A stretch of DNA of 42,221 nucleotides from Bacilli bacterium (GTDB lineage: Bacteria > Bacillota_I > Bacilli_A > RFN20 > CAG-288), in contig JAFUFH010000055.1 in assembly GCA_017470005.1 (NCBI GenBank), forward strand, positions 1 through 42,221. Direction: 5' to 3'. The number at the start of each line of letters is the position of its first letter. Position 1 is the stretch's first letter. Shown here piece after piece: positions 1 to 8,139 of the stretch. The notes beneath the pieces were generated by a model. The model had not been told where the DNA came from and ran no database searches. It was given only the letters and a program-made list of their open reading frames with translations. Made by a program: the position numbers and the translations under genes.

Positions 1-498
1 ACGGATAGATTATGTCTTTGGGGACATAGTGCAGGTGGTCATCTTGCTTTGTTATATTCCTATTTGAGCAAAGTTTCAAACAACACCTTTGGTGTTTTAT
101 CTCCTATAAATATTACTTTGGTTGTCTCTGAAGCTGGACCCACGGATCTCCATGTCTTATATAATCAGGAATTACCTCCTGAACAAGAATGGCTCCGGGA
201 ACGCCTTGTTCGCGCAGTAGGATCCAACAATTACTCGGATTTAGACTATTCTTCCCCAAAAATACACGCACCCTTTGCTTCACAATACTTAAACTCGTAT
301 TTAATTTTTGGGGGACGCGACAACTTAATTGACTTAGCAGGTAACATGCTTTATGAGGATGGTATTGGAATAAAAGTCGCCTCACAAATAGACCATTCGG
401 GCTTCACTTATGAAATAGATAATTCTCCATCTACATGCCCGCAATATGATTCGCCTGAGAGTATCAAGCAACTATTAGACAATTATAAGGAGGAATAA
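1..498 (+). CDS. alpha/beta hydrolase, 3' part (5' end outside window)
   Basis: The reading frame is open from the first base of the window, so the gene starts upstream and only its last 165 codons are here. The frame begins with a classic nucleophile elbow, G-H-S-A-G-G (window residues 8-13), with Ser as the presumed nucleophile. Further on are GGRDN, whose Asp fits the acid position, and IDHSGF near the C-terminus, whose His fits the catalytic base. The triad order Ser-Asp-His and the HSAGGHLAL context are typical of alpha/beta hydrolase fold-3 esterase/lipase-like enzymes. The substrate cannot be told. The stop is one base before the ATG of the lipoprotein at 500, whose ribosome site lies inside this gene, so the two are probably co-transcribed. 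Starting the gene at an internal TTG (base 49) would cut off the nucleophile motif and is rejected. Confidence 0.85.
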   Translation, partial: TDRLCLWGHSAGGHLALLYSYLSKVSNNTFGVLSPINITLVVSEAGPTDLHVLYNQELPPEQEWLRERLVRAVGSNNYSDLDYSSPKIHAPFASQYLNSYLIFGGRDNLIDLAGNMLYEDGIGIKVASQIDHSGFTYEIDNSPSTCPQYDSPESIKQLLDNYKEE

Positions 499-499
499 A

Positions 500-2860
500 A
501 TGAAAAAGTTAAATCTTGTTTTTCTCTTTATTTTCTTCTTGTGTTCTTGTGGCGCCCCATCATTCACAAGCGATTCTAGCATTTCTCAAAGCACAAATGT
601 TTCCGAAGAAACAACTATTTCAAATAATTTTTTAGAATCCACAAATCCTTCCTTTGATATTTCCACGGTAGAGGATGTTTCTTCTCCTGTAGATTCTACT
701 GATGAAAGCGATCAACAATCTGAAAGTCCTACTACCTCCACAGAGTATGAGCCCGATGATAATGTGATGGATAATCCAGAATTTGTCTTCCTCTATAATG
801 AATCGGAGCACACCTTCAGTATTTCCGGAGCAGAAACAAAATCAGAAAGCCTTGTTTTCCCTTCCATACATCGTTCTTGTCCTGTTGTTTCAACTGAAAA
901 ATATTTCAATATAGCTAAATGTGCTCAAGAAAACGTTAAATCCGTTTATATTCCTAATTCTATTTTAAATAATGACACGAATTTTAAATGGCTTAAGCTA
1001 ATCAAAAACTTAGAAAAAATAGAAATAGATGAAGAAAACCCTGATTTTAAATGTGTGGACGGAAACATTTATGACAAAGAAATGAAAAATCTTCTTTATA
1101 TTTTCCACAATCCTACAAATCCAGTATTACAAATTCCAGAAACCGTAGAATCCATAGACGAACATGCACTAGAAGGTTTATCCGCATATGAAGAAGTTAG
1201 AGTTGCCGATTCTAATTGTTATTTTACTTCTATAGATGGGGTCTTATTTGATAAAGAAGTAAGGAAATTAATTTTTTATCCTCAGCAAAAGAAAACACGT
1301 TATTATCGTGCCCCAAGTGGAGTGGTTGAATTAGGGGCTCCTGGTTTTCAAAACAATCCATACATTGAAAATGTTGATTTACCAAATGGTTTCACCACAT
1401 TTACAGGAACCTTTAAAAATTGTACATCATTAATTAACGTTTCCATTCCTGAAGGAGTAACAAGAATTGAGAATATATTTGATGGTTGCTTCAAGCTTGA
1501 ATCTCTGAAGTTCCCTAACAGTCTCGAATATTTACTCTACTCTAATTCAACTGGTTTTAAAAATGTATTTCTTCCCAAAAATGTTAATTTTTTTGGTTTT
1601 CATTTTTTCCCCATGTATACAGAATCCTTTATCGTTGATGAAGAAAACGAATACTATCAATCTAGAGACGGTGTTTTATATTCTAAAGACCTAACCACTT
1701 TGGTGGAATTCCCATTCTTAAAAACTGGTGAACTCGTCATTCCAAAGCAAACCACAAGAATCACCTGTAACGTAGTTGGTCACTCTATTGTCCGCAACCA
1801 CTTGGATTGGGGAGACCACCTTTCTTCAATCAAAGTAGAAGAGGGAAACGAAGTTTTCTACTCTTTAGATGATGTATTATACATGAACACTCAAAAAGGG
1901 CCTCGGGCTGCCTTTGCGCCTGGACTTAGGGAAGAATTGACCATTCATTCACCCGTAACAAACTTATATAATTACTCTAATACCATTAAAAAAATAACTC
2001 TTGGCAAAGATGTGACTTCTGTAAATATAGGCCCTTTCCTTTATAGACTGACTGCTCTTGAAGAAATCATCTGTTCCCCAGATAATCCACACCTTAGTGT
2101 GATAGATGGTTATCTTTTTGATAAAACCGGAACAATTTTATACTCAATACCCACTGCAACGAAAAATGTAGTCATTCCTAAACAAACCAAAAAAATAGAC
2201 TCCTATTGTCTTCTCCCGGTTGATATGGAAACGTTAACTGTTGAATCCCCACTTCCTGATTTGGATTTAAATTATTATTTACCATTTCCAAATCTTAAAA
2301 AAATAATTGTTGGGAAAGAAGGCCATTTTGATAAGAATCTCAAAAGTGATGAGTTAGAAGACATTGTGGTCGATCCACAAAACCCTTATTATTATTCAGA
2401 AAACCAAGTGTTATACAACAAAGAAAAAGATTCGCTCCTCTGGTATTCGCCTAAGAAAAAAGGGCCGTTTTCTATCCTATCAAGTGTTCACACTCTCACA
2501 TCTGATTCCCTTACTCTCAATTCTACTTCAGAAATAAAGGAACTTATAATTCCTTCTCACGTCAAAACAATTTCATCTTTCGCTATCAGCGGATCAAGTT
2601 TATCGCTAGAGAAAATAGTCATTCCAGATACCGTAACATCATTTGCAAAGGATGCTCTTTATTGCTACGCAACTCATATTTATTTTGGAAAAAATGTAAC
2701 TGAATTCAAAACAAGAGATTGCGATTATCTTTCTTATGTTTCATTTTGGCATTTTGCTAACAAAGAAGAAGATGTCAATATCCAAGATAAACCATTGGAT
2801 CCTTACGCAATGAATTTTTTCCACCCTAGGCTCATCTTTGGCAGCCTATATAATGCATAA
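500..2860 (+). CDS. BspA-like leucine-rich-repeat surface lipoprotein
   Basis: 786-residue protein with a lipoprotein signal peptide: basic N-terminus (MKK), hydrophobic stretch and lipobox LCSC with the modified Cys at residue 17. A Ser/Thr-rich linker (about residues 22-85) follows. The rest is built of irregular repeats of the type 'hydrophobic-x-IP-x-x-V-x-x-I-x-x-x-A/F', which identify BspA-type (LRR_5) leucine-rich repeats. Family members are cell-surface proteins, some of which bind host matrix proteins or other cells; the ligand here is unknown. The sequence is clearly related to the protein at 3109-5430: similar length, the same linker type, a shared P-D-D-N motif after the linker and matching repeats such as the DGVL(F/Y) segments. 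An AAGGAGGA ribosome site at 487-494 fixes the start. Anchoring would require Lgt, encoded at 13500-14555. Confidence 0.85.
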   Translation: MKKLNLVFLFIFFLCSCGAPSFTSDSSISQSTNVSEETTISNNFLESTNPSFDISTVEDVSSPVDSTDESDQQSESPTTSTEYEPDDNVMDNPEFVFLYNESEHTFSISGAETKSESLVFPSIHRSCPVVSTEKYFNIAKCAQENVKSVYIPNSILNNDTNFKWLKLIKNLEKIEIDEENPDFKCVDGNIYDKEMKNLLYIFHNPTNPVLQIPETVESIDEHALEGLSAYEEVRVADSNCYFTSIDGVLFDKEVRKLIFYPQQKKTRYYRAPSGVVELGAPGFQNNPYIENVDLPNGFTTFTGTFKNCTSLINVSIPEGVTRIENIFDGCFKLESLKFPNSLEYLLYSNSTGFKNVFLPKNVNFFGFHFFPMYTESFIVDEENEYYQSRDGVLYSKDLTTLVEFPFLKTGELVIPKQTTRITCNVVGHSIVRNHLDWGDHLSSIKVEEGNEVFYSLDDVLYMNTQKGPRAAFAPGLREELTIHSPVTNLYNYSNTIKKITLGKDVTSVNIGPFLYRLTALEEIICSPDNPHLSVIDGYLFDKTGTILYSIPTATKNVVIPKQTKKIDSYCLLPVDMETLTVESPLPDLDLNYYLPFPNLKKIIVGKEGHFDKNLKSDELEDIVVDPQNPYYYSENQVLYNKEKDSLLWYSPKKKGPFSILSSVHTLTSDSLTLNSTSEIKELIIPSHVKTISSFAISGSSLSLEKIVIPDTVTSFAKDALYCYATHIYFGKNVTEFKTRDCDYLSYVSFWHFANKEEDVNIQDKPLDPYAMNFFHPRLIFGSLYNA

Positions 2861-2946
2861 TTAAACATTTTCATAACGGCCCTCATAAGTTTCTATATTA
2901 ATTAATAAAATATGTTATATTAGTCTAAAATAAAGGATAGTGTTGT

Positions 2947-3099
2947 ATGACCGCCATATCATTGTTCAACCGTCTCACTTTCAAAGAGAGATGGTTAAAC
3001 GGAACTATCACGGAGTCTATAACCTCAGGTAGAGTAGGTATGTTTTACAATGATCCTGCCATCTGTATTCTTTCTCTTGATTTATTAGCGATAGAATGA
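2947..3099 (+). CDS. possible 50-residue ORF between the LRR lipoproteins
   Basis: A short frame opens at an ATG preceded by AAAGGA with about nine bases of spacing and closes at TGA 3097-3099, ten bases before the next lipoprotein start. The product would be mixed, with a hydrophobic C-terminal third, and has no motif I recognise. It contains an imperfect inverted repeat at the DNA level (GTTCAACC near 2965 against GGTTAAAC near 2993), so the region could equally be a structured untranslated leader or a gene remnant. Low confidence. Confidence 0.3.
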   Translation: MTAISLFNRLTFKERWLNGTITESITSGRVGMFYNDPAICILSLDLLAIE

Positions 3100-3108
3100 G
3101 GTGTAAAA

Positions 3109-5430
3109 ATGAAATATAAGTTATTACTTCTTATTTCGTTGCTCGGAATGATGATTTCCTCTTGTGGAACATCAACCACCGAAATTTCATCTAAAGATAG
3201 CCCCGTTTTGCCAGAGACAACACTTTCAGAAACAACAGCCGAAGATACAACCAAAAGTGTTTTTTCTAAAGAAACCGATTCTGAAACCACATTAGAAACA
3301 AGCGTGAAAACTCCATCTGAAAATCCCCTCACACCTGATGATAACATAAAAGACAATCCGTATTTTTTGTTTCGTTATTCTCAAGATTTGAATGTTTTTT
3401 TGGTAACCAATTATTTTGGAGAAGATGAACGTCTCTCTCTTCCTAAAACTCATCGTTCGCTTCCCGTAATTCTTTCTGAAAGCTTTACGATAGCAGAAAA
3501 ATCAAGAGAACAAATAAAAGAGCTTTACCTTCCTGACATAATCGCACAAACCACCCAATCTTACTCGTGGATTGATACATTAGAAAACCTTGAAAACATA
3601 GAGATAGAAAGCAATCATTCTTCTCTTAGTATGTATCAACATTGCTTATATGATAAAGATCAAAAAACTCTCTTGGCCATTCCTAGATTATTTAAAGACT
3701 CCACTTTTAAGTTACCTTCCTCCGTAGAAAATATAAACTATAGTTTATTATCATCGTTAAAGCACGTGAAAGAAGTAGAGGTTCCTAGTGGAAATCCTTT
3801 CTTTTATTCAGAAGATGGTGTTTTGTTTAACAAGGATAAAAGCGAATTAATTTATTATCCAAGAATGAAAACAGATAGTGATTATTGTGTGCCTAATGGT
3901 GTGACAGAAATCGCTAGTCCAGGTTTTTCCGGGAATACATTCGTTACAAACATAGTTCTCCCAGAAACATTGCTTTCTTTTTCTGGCCGACTTCCAAATC
4001 CGTTTTCTTCTTGTTCTTCTCTCAATAAGATCAACATTCCAAAAAACATTAAGTCTCTCCCTGGTGTGTTTGACTCTTGTTTTTCTTTGGAAACTCTTGT
4101 TCTTCCTGAAAATTTGGAACAACTTACCCTCGTTCCAAGTTCAGGGTTCCAACATATTCATATTCCAAAAAACGTTTCTGTTTTAACTTTTGGTTCTGGG
4201 AGCTGTGATTATTTAGAAGACTTGACCATTGATGATGCTAACACCTCCTTTGCTATGCATAATGGAGCAATTTTTTCTAAAGATTTCTCTCGCCTTCTCT
4301 ATCTACCACAAAATAGACAAGGAGACTTTACAGTACCCAAACAAACAAAAAGCATTATGTTGCCATATGAAAACAACAGAAATTTATTTGAGAACTTTTT
4401 TGTTGAAGATGGAAATGAATCTTTCTTTTCCCTAGATGGTATTCTTTATAAGAAATCTAATAATGAAATCATTAATATTCCTGGAGCAAAGGAAGAGCTA
4501 CATCTTCATTCTTCTCTATCAAATCATAACTTGGCCCCTTTGGAAAATGTTAAAACTGTTTATTTAGACAAAAATATCAACACGTTTATTTCTGGCACTC
4601 TCTTCTTAATGCCCAATTTAGCCAAAATTATCGTAGCAGAAGAAAATGAATCACTTTTAGAAGAAAATGGCTATTTATTTAATCAAAATAAAGAAAATCT
4701 TATTGCTATAATAGGTGCCAAAACAGAAGTGACCATCCCAGAATACATTAAAGAAATCAATCTCCTTGCATTACCAAAGAATGTGGAAAAAGTTACTTTC
4801 CTAGGACCAGTACAAGAGGAATTTAAAACTATTGGCCTGAATAACTCTCCCAACCTAAAAGAAATCCATCTCGGGAAAAATTATTCTGGGAGATTTTTTA
4901 CCACCACCAATTGTCCAAATTTAAAAGAAATAACAGTTCATCCTGATAACCCAAATTTTTATGCTGAAGATGGGGCTATATATGATTTTCAACGAGAATC
5001 TTTACTGTGGTATAGTCCAGAAAAACATGGCGCTATATCTATCCTGCCCTCAGTTAAAACAATCGCTTCTTACGCAATCCAAGGATATAAGCAAAACGAG
5101 ATAATCTTCCCAGAAGGAATTACCAAAATCGACCCTAGAGCAATCTCTTATTGCCCGTTTCTTAGAAAAGTAGTCATTCCTGACAGTGTTACACAAATCG
5201 GAGCGGCCCAATTGTGGCAGTGTAACCCCACTTGGATATATTTTGGAAGAGGAATTAAATCCTTATCAAAAGGAACTCTTCAGCTCGCATCAACTTATTC
5301 TATAATTTGTTTTGCTAACTCTGAATCACAAATGGACTTAGCCAAGGATTGGTATTTATTTACCCCATTTTTAGAACCCGTTCCAGGATTCGGAAGAATC
5401 TTTTTCGATACACCATACGGCAGTCTATAA
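3109..5430 (+). CDS. BspA-like leucine-rich-repeat surface lipoprotein (paralog)
   Basis: 773 residues. The signal peptide ends in lipobox ISSC with the lipidated Cys at residue 19. A Ser/Thr/Glu-rich linker of about 65 residues follows, then the P-D-D-N junction and BspA-type leucine-rich repeats (segments such as VVIPDSVTQIG and IIFPEGITKI). The whole architecture mirrors the gene at 500-2860, so the two look like a tandem duplication that has diverged considerably. The start is set by a GAGGTG ribosome site directly upstream of ATG 3109. A symmetrical terminator hairpin follows the gene. The role is probably adhesion or surface interaction; the ligand is unknown. The copies differ most in the linker and in individual repeats, as expected for surface-exposed proteins. 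Confidence 0.85.
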   Translation: MKYKLLLLISLLGMMISSCGTSTTEISSKDSPVLPETTLSETTAEDTTKSVFSKETDSETTLETSVKTPSENPLTPDDNIKDNPYFLFRYSQDLNVFLVTNYFGEDERLSLPKTHRSLPVILSESFTIAEKSREQIKELYLPDIIAQTTQSYSWIDTLENLENIEIESNHSSLSMYQHCLYDKDQKTLLAIPRLFKDSTFKLPSSVENINYSLLSSLKHVKEVEVPSGNPFFYSEDGVLFNKDKSELIYYPRMKTDSDYCVPNGVTEIASPGFSGNTFVTNIVLPETLLSFSGRLPNPFSSCSSLNKINIPKNIKSLPGVFDSCFSLETLVLPENLEQLTLVPSSGFQHIHIPKNVSVLTFGSGSCDYLEDLTIDDANTSFAMHNGAIFSKDFSRLLYLPQNRQGDFTVPKQTKSIMLPYENNRNLFENFFVEDGNESFFSLDGILYKKSNNEIINIPGAKEELHLHSSLSNHNLAPLENVKTVYLDKNINTFISGTLFLMPNLAKIIVAEENESLLEENGYLFNQNKENLIAIIGAKTEVTIPEYIKEINLLALPKNVEKVTFLGPVQEEFKTIGLNNSPNLKEIHLGKNYSGRFFTTTNCPNLKEITVHPDNPNFYAEDGAIYDFQRESLLWYSPEKHGAISILPSVKTIASYAIQGYKQNEIIFPEGITKIDPRAISYCPFLRKVVIPDSVTQIGAAQLWQCNPTWIYFGRGIKSLSKGTLQLASTYSIICFANSESQMDLAKDWYLFTPFLEPVPGFGRIFFDTPYGSL

Positions 5431-5461
5431 GAACATAAGCATAATCACATGATTTTTAAAA

Positions 5462-5497
5462 AGGTTGTAACCCTCCTTTTATAGAGAGTTGCAACCT
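5462..5497. terminator. bidirectional terminator hairpin between convergent genes
   Basis: Inverted repeat with arms AGGTTGTAACCCTC and GAGAGTTGCAACCT, 14 positions with one wobble and one mismatch. T-rich sequence lies on both outer sides. It separates the convergent lipoprotein gene (ends 5430) and BI-1-like gene (ends 5502) and fits both directions. Confidence 0.75.
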
Positions 5498-5501
5498 AAT
5501 T

Positions 5502-6254
5502 TTAATTTCTTTTGGAAGCCAATAAATAAATGAGAATACGGACAAAGATAGCGATGAAATCGGTGTAAAGCGTGAAAGCGCACCAGAGAGCAATATTCGG
5601 GCAATCATCGACGGCTCCAGATTCTACCATCACTCTCAATCTCCAGATATCCACAGCGGTAATCAATAAGAGAGCGCCGAAGACAACAAAGGAGATAATC
5701 CAAGAAATCTGACTAGAGCCAATAAAGATGTTAACAAGAGAAATAATAAGACTTCCAACCAATAATACAAAGATAATAGGAATGAGAGCAGGGATAGTTT
5801 TCTTAAAAATAGAAGCAAAGATACCCATGACTAAGAAGCATCCCGCTGTCGCTAAGAAGGCTAAACCAATGGTGATATAATACCCTGTCATCTCTGCTGC
5901 GCTACTAGGAGCAAGCACAAACAAGAGGGCAGAAAGTAAGATTCCTTGTCCGACAGCATAGATAAGATAAGCAACTGTCATCAATTTTGTGTTTTTTCTA
6001 AAGGATTGGACAATCAATATGATATAAGAAGGTAACATCATGATAGCGGAGACCACAATCATACCGATATAAATACGGGATAAAACGGTGGCGTCTTTTG
6101 AAATCAAAGGTAGCAGATAAGGAATCCCTAATGCTAAGCCTCCTGTGGTCAATAATGCCAAAGAAAACCACAAGAAGACTTTAAAATATGCGATTGTTCT
6201 TGGATTGTTTGTTTTTTCTTGAACTTGTCTTTGATGTTGAGAATAAATATCCAT
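5502..6254 (-). CDS. Bax inhibitor-1 / YccA-like integral membrane protein
   Basis: 250 residues with about seven hydrophobic segments after a 25-residue polar N-terminus. The C-terminal segments carry the family hallmarks: an AVDIWRL motif after the sixth segment, corresponding to the A-x-D-(T/I) signature of BI-1 proteins, and LYTDFIAIFVRIL in the last segment, corresponding to the family's SLYLDFINLF-like motif. BI-1/TMBIM proteins in bacteria are pH-dependent calcium-leak channels or relatives (the B. subtilis example is YetJ). The ribosome site is GGAGG, 11 bases before the ATG. The gene stands alone, with its own promoter (6278-6306) that contains a perfect palindrome, and ends at the shared terminator. 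Confidence 0.8.
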   Translation of the reverse strand: MDIYSQHQRQVQEKTNNPRTIAYFKVFLWFSLALLTTGGLALGIPYLLPLISKDATVLSRIYIGMIVVSAIMMLPSYIILIVQSFRKNTKLMTVAYLIYAVGQGILLSALLFVLAPSSAAEMTGYYITIGLAFLATAGCFLVMGIFASIFKKTIPALIPIIFVLLVGSLIISLVNIFIGSSQISWIISFVVFGALLLITAVDIWRLRVMVESGAVDDCPNIALWCAFTLYTDFIAIFVRILIYLLASKRN

Positions 6255-6277
6255 AAAACAAATACCTCCGGTTCATT

Positions 6278-6306
6278 ATTATAATGAAACAAGTTTCATT
6301 CTCCAA
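6278..6306 (-). promoter_or_regulatory. promoter of the BI-1-like gene with palindrome in the spacer
   Basis: On the minus strand: -35 TTGGAG (6301-6306), 17-base spacer, -10 TATAAT (6278-6283). The spacer is filled by an 18-bp perfect palindrome at 6283-6300, AATGAAAC - two bases - GTTTCATT, which looks like an operator. The regulator is not identified. Confidence 0.65.
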
Positions 6307-6395
6307 GAAATATACTTTTCCCTAGTCATTACTCATAAATCTTCTGATCTAAATATATGATTTTGTGACATTTTTGGCAACCACCTTGTTTTTTT

Positions 6396-6518
6396 TCAAT
6401 TGGCTTTTTCAAATACTTTCTCGTTCTTGTAGTCTGTGTTACTCTCCACTTCATTGTCATAGGAAAAGAGGAACGACAAACAGGTCAACATAACAGCGAT
6501 AGATATTTGCTTTTTCAT
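6396..6518 (-). CDS. 40-residue ORF with signal peptide, possible decayed lipoprotein
   Basis: The ORF lies in the 347-base gap between the BI-1-like gene and the ATPase. It has a GGGGG ribosome site eight bases upstream, a basic start (MKKQ), a hydrophobic stretch and then SFLFSYDNE, followed by a short acidic/polar tail and TGA. The four residues LFSY sit exactly where a lipobox (LFSC) would be, one base from a Cys codon (TAT for TGT). It may be a secreted peptide, or the remnant of a small lipoprotein gene whose lipid-acceptor Cys was lost. No other gene is seen in 6255-6601. Confidence 0.4.
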   Translation of the reverse strand: MKKQISIAVMLTCLSFLFSYDNEVESNTDYKNEKVFEKAN

Positions 6519-6601
6519 TAAGGCCCCCTTCGGTTTGGGACTCACCTACAAACACTTATATAATTTTTGCGAGGTTTTATGTCTAGAATCTCCCAATTCC
6601 A

Positions 6602-7921
6602 TTAGAGGAACATAACCATATAATGAGGCATTGTTATCTTAATCTCATTCTTTCCTTGGTTGCCGTTGACAAGCTTATAAGCCAAGGAAGGCTTGAAATC
6701 CTCTATAAAGCGATTAAGAGAAGGGGTGACGTTATTTCCCGTCTTTACCTCAAGCGGAACCACTTCTCCATCTTTCTCCAAGAGAAATTCAATTTCGTGT
6801 TGATTGTCTGGCTTATAGTAATACAAACCAAATCCCTTTTTTACTAAAGATTCAGCAATAACATTCTCATATATGCCGCCTTTCACATTACCTTTTAGGG
6901 TATTGTTAAGAATTGCTCTTTTTGTTTCAAATCCGAACATAGCGGACAAAAGCCCTGTATCATTGATATATAGTTTGAACTGATCATCATTGGAATTTCC
7001 TAATAATGGCAAATAAGGTTCAATGACATTGTAGCAGATATGTGTTAGTCCAGAGTCGACAAGCCATGTGATGGAACTTCCGTACTTCTTTCTAGTCTGA
7101 CCTTTTTCTACTAAAGAGTATTGAAATTTTTTAAGTTCTTTTGCCAATTGTTTGGGAATAGAGTCATAGCAAGCTTTAATTTTAATTTTTCCCACACCAC
7201 GGGCATGTTTAGCAATATCGAATTGATAGTCTGTAATAATTCTTCGCTGAATGGAATCAACGCTCCCGAAATCTTTATTCTTCGCAAACTCCGCAACAAC
7301 TTCTGGCATTCCCCCAACAACAATATATTCACGAAATAGCTCTTCATATTTCTCGTGGATGAAATCGGGTATCTTTTCTCCAGAATGAAAGTACTCCTTC
7401 AATATCTTTAACTGTTGTTCATCATATCCAATTGCCCATAAAAATTCTTCGAAATCCAATGAGTACATCGTGAGAAAGTCTTCATACCCCGTAGGATTAG
7501 ATTCCGGTTCTTCCACCTCTGGGTCATCATCCTGTCCATAAGTCAAACCTAAGAGACTGCCAGAGGAAATCACATCAAAACGGCCATCTTCCACTAAGAA
7601 CTTCAATGCGGTGCGTGCTTTTCCACACACCTGAATCTCATCCATAAAGATGAGAGTTTTTCCTGGAATTAGCTTTATTCCCTGAATATAGGCAGTCATT
7701 CTCTTGTATATGGATTCTACATCCAAGTCACCGGAGAAGATACTCTTCAAAGATGGATTCTTGATAAAATTCATTTCCACATATGACTCATATTCTCGTT
7801 TCCCGAATTCTCGGACCAGGAAGGTTTTTCCAACTTGCCTTGCGCCATTAACCATCAGCGCTTTTTTATCAGGCTTTTTCTTCCAGTTTATGAGCATAGA
7901 ATAAGCTTTTCTTTGTAACAT
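6602..7921 (-). CDS. AAA-type ATPase with C-terminal DUF4143 domain
   Basis: 439 residues. An N-terminal P-loop domain has Walker A GARQVGKT at residues 26-33 and Walker B LIFMDEIQ at 90-97. A middle region contains the EFLWAIGYD-type segment. The C-terminal DUF4143-like domain ends with a PLEVKTGN motif, which resembles the E-x-K core of PD-(D/E)XK-like folds. Such proteins (often called ATP-binding protein, AAA_14/DUF4143) are widespread and multicopy in gut bacteria; no biochemical role is established. An acidic insert (about residues 128-146, rich in D, E and P) is visible. The ATG has a well-placed AAAGAGG site and lies about 15 bases from the predicted transcription start of the promoter at 7942-7970. 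Monocistronic by context. Confidence 0.8.
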   Translation of the reverse strand: MLQRKAYSMLINWKKKPDKKALMVNGARQVGKTFLVREFGKREYESYVEMNFIKNPSLKSIFSGDLDVESIYKRMTAYIQGIKLIPGKTLIFMDEIQVCGKARTALKFLVEDGRFDVISSGSLLGLTYGQDDDPEVEEPESNPTGYEDFLTMYSLDFEEFLWAIGYDEQQLKILKEYFHSGEKIPDFIHEKYEELFREYIVVGGMPEVVAEFAKNKDFGSVDSIQRRIITDYQFDIAKHARGVGKIKIKACYDSIPKQLAKELKKFQYSLVEKGQTRKKYGSSITWLVDSGLTHICYNVIEPYLPLLGNSNDDQFKLYINDTGLLSAMFGFETKRAILNNTLKGNVKGGIYENVIAESLVKKGFGLYYYKPDNQHEIEFLLEKDGEVVPLEVKTGNNVTPSLNRFIEDFKPSLAYKLVNGNQGKNEIKITMPHYMVMFL

Positions 7922-7941
7922 ATTATGTCCTCTTTAGAAGA

Positions 7942-7970
7942 ATTATATCCATCACAAGTGCTGTTTTCAA
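7942..7970 (-). promoter_or_regulatory. sigma-A promoter of the DUF4143 ATPase
   Basis: Minus strand: -35 TTGAAA (7965-7970), spacer of exactly 17, -10 TATAAT (7942-7947). The 5' leader is only about 15 bases. The 33-bp tandem repeats begin two bases upstream of the -35 box. Confidence 0.8.
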
Positions 7971-7972
7971 TC

Positions 7973-8061
7973 AAAAAGGAATATTTTTAAAGTATCATTT
8001 TGCTAAAAAAGGAATATTTTTAAAGTATCATTTTGCTAAAAAAGGAATATTTTTAAAGTAT
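7973..8061. repeat. 33-bp tandem repeat, about 2.7 copies
   Basis: The segment GGAATATTTTTAAAGTATCA recurs exactly at 7978, 8011 and 8044, a period of 33 bp. The unit runs from an A-run through GGAATATTTTTAAAGTATC to ATTTTGCT. The copies are essentially identical, so the array is recent or actively homogenised. It lies in the upstream-element position of the ATPase promoter (minus strand) and about 30 bases beyond the tpiA terminator. Confidence 0.9.
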
Positions 8062-8091
8062 ACCCTCACATTTATGCAGTGTTTTTGCCCA

Positions 8092-8127
8092 CAAAAAAAG
8101 TCACAGAAGAGGTTTTCTCCTGTGACT
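8092..8127 (-). terminator. rho-independent terminator of the gap-pgk-tpiA operon
   Basis: Read on the minus strand: stem AGTCACAG ... CTGTGACT followed by a run of seven T. It lies 12 bases after the tpiA stop codon. Confidence 0.9.
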
Positions 8128-8139
8128 ATTTTCTTTTGA

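Noticed and set aside
3045-3356. Long minus-strand frame opposite the second LRR lipoprotein
   Set aside because: Its Ser/Val-rich composition mirrors the Ser/Thr linker codons of the real gene; no promoter or ribosome site.
6602-8061. AAA/DUF4143 ATPase as a defence or toxin system
   Set aside because: No partner gene, mobile hallmark or known defence gene nearby; the family is common and functionally open.
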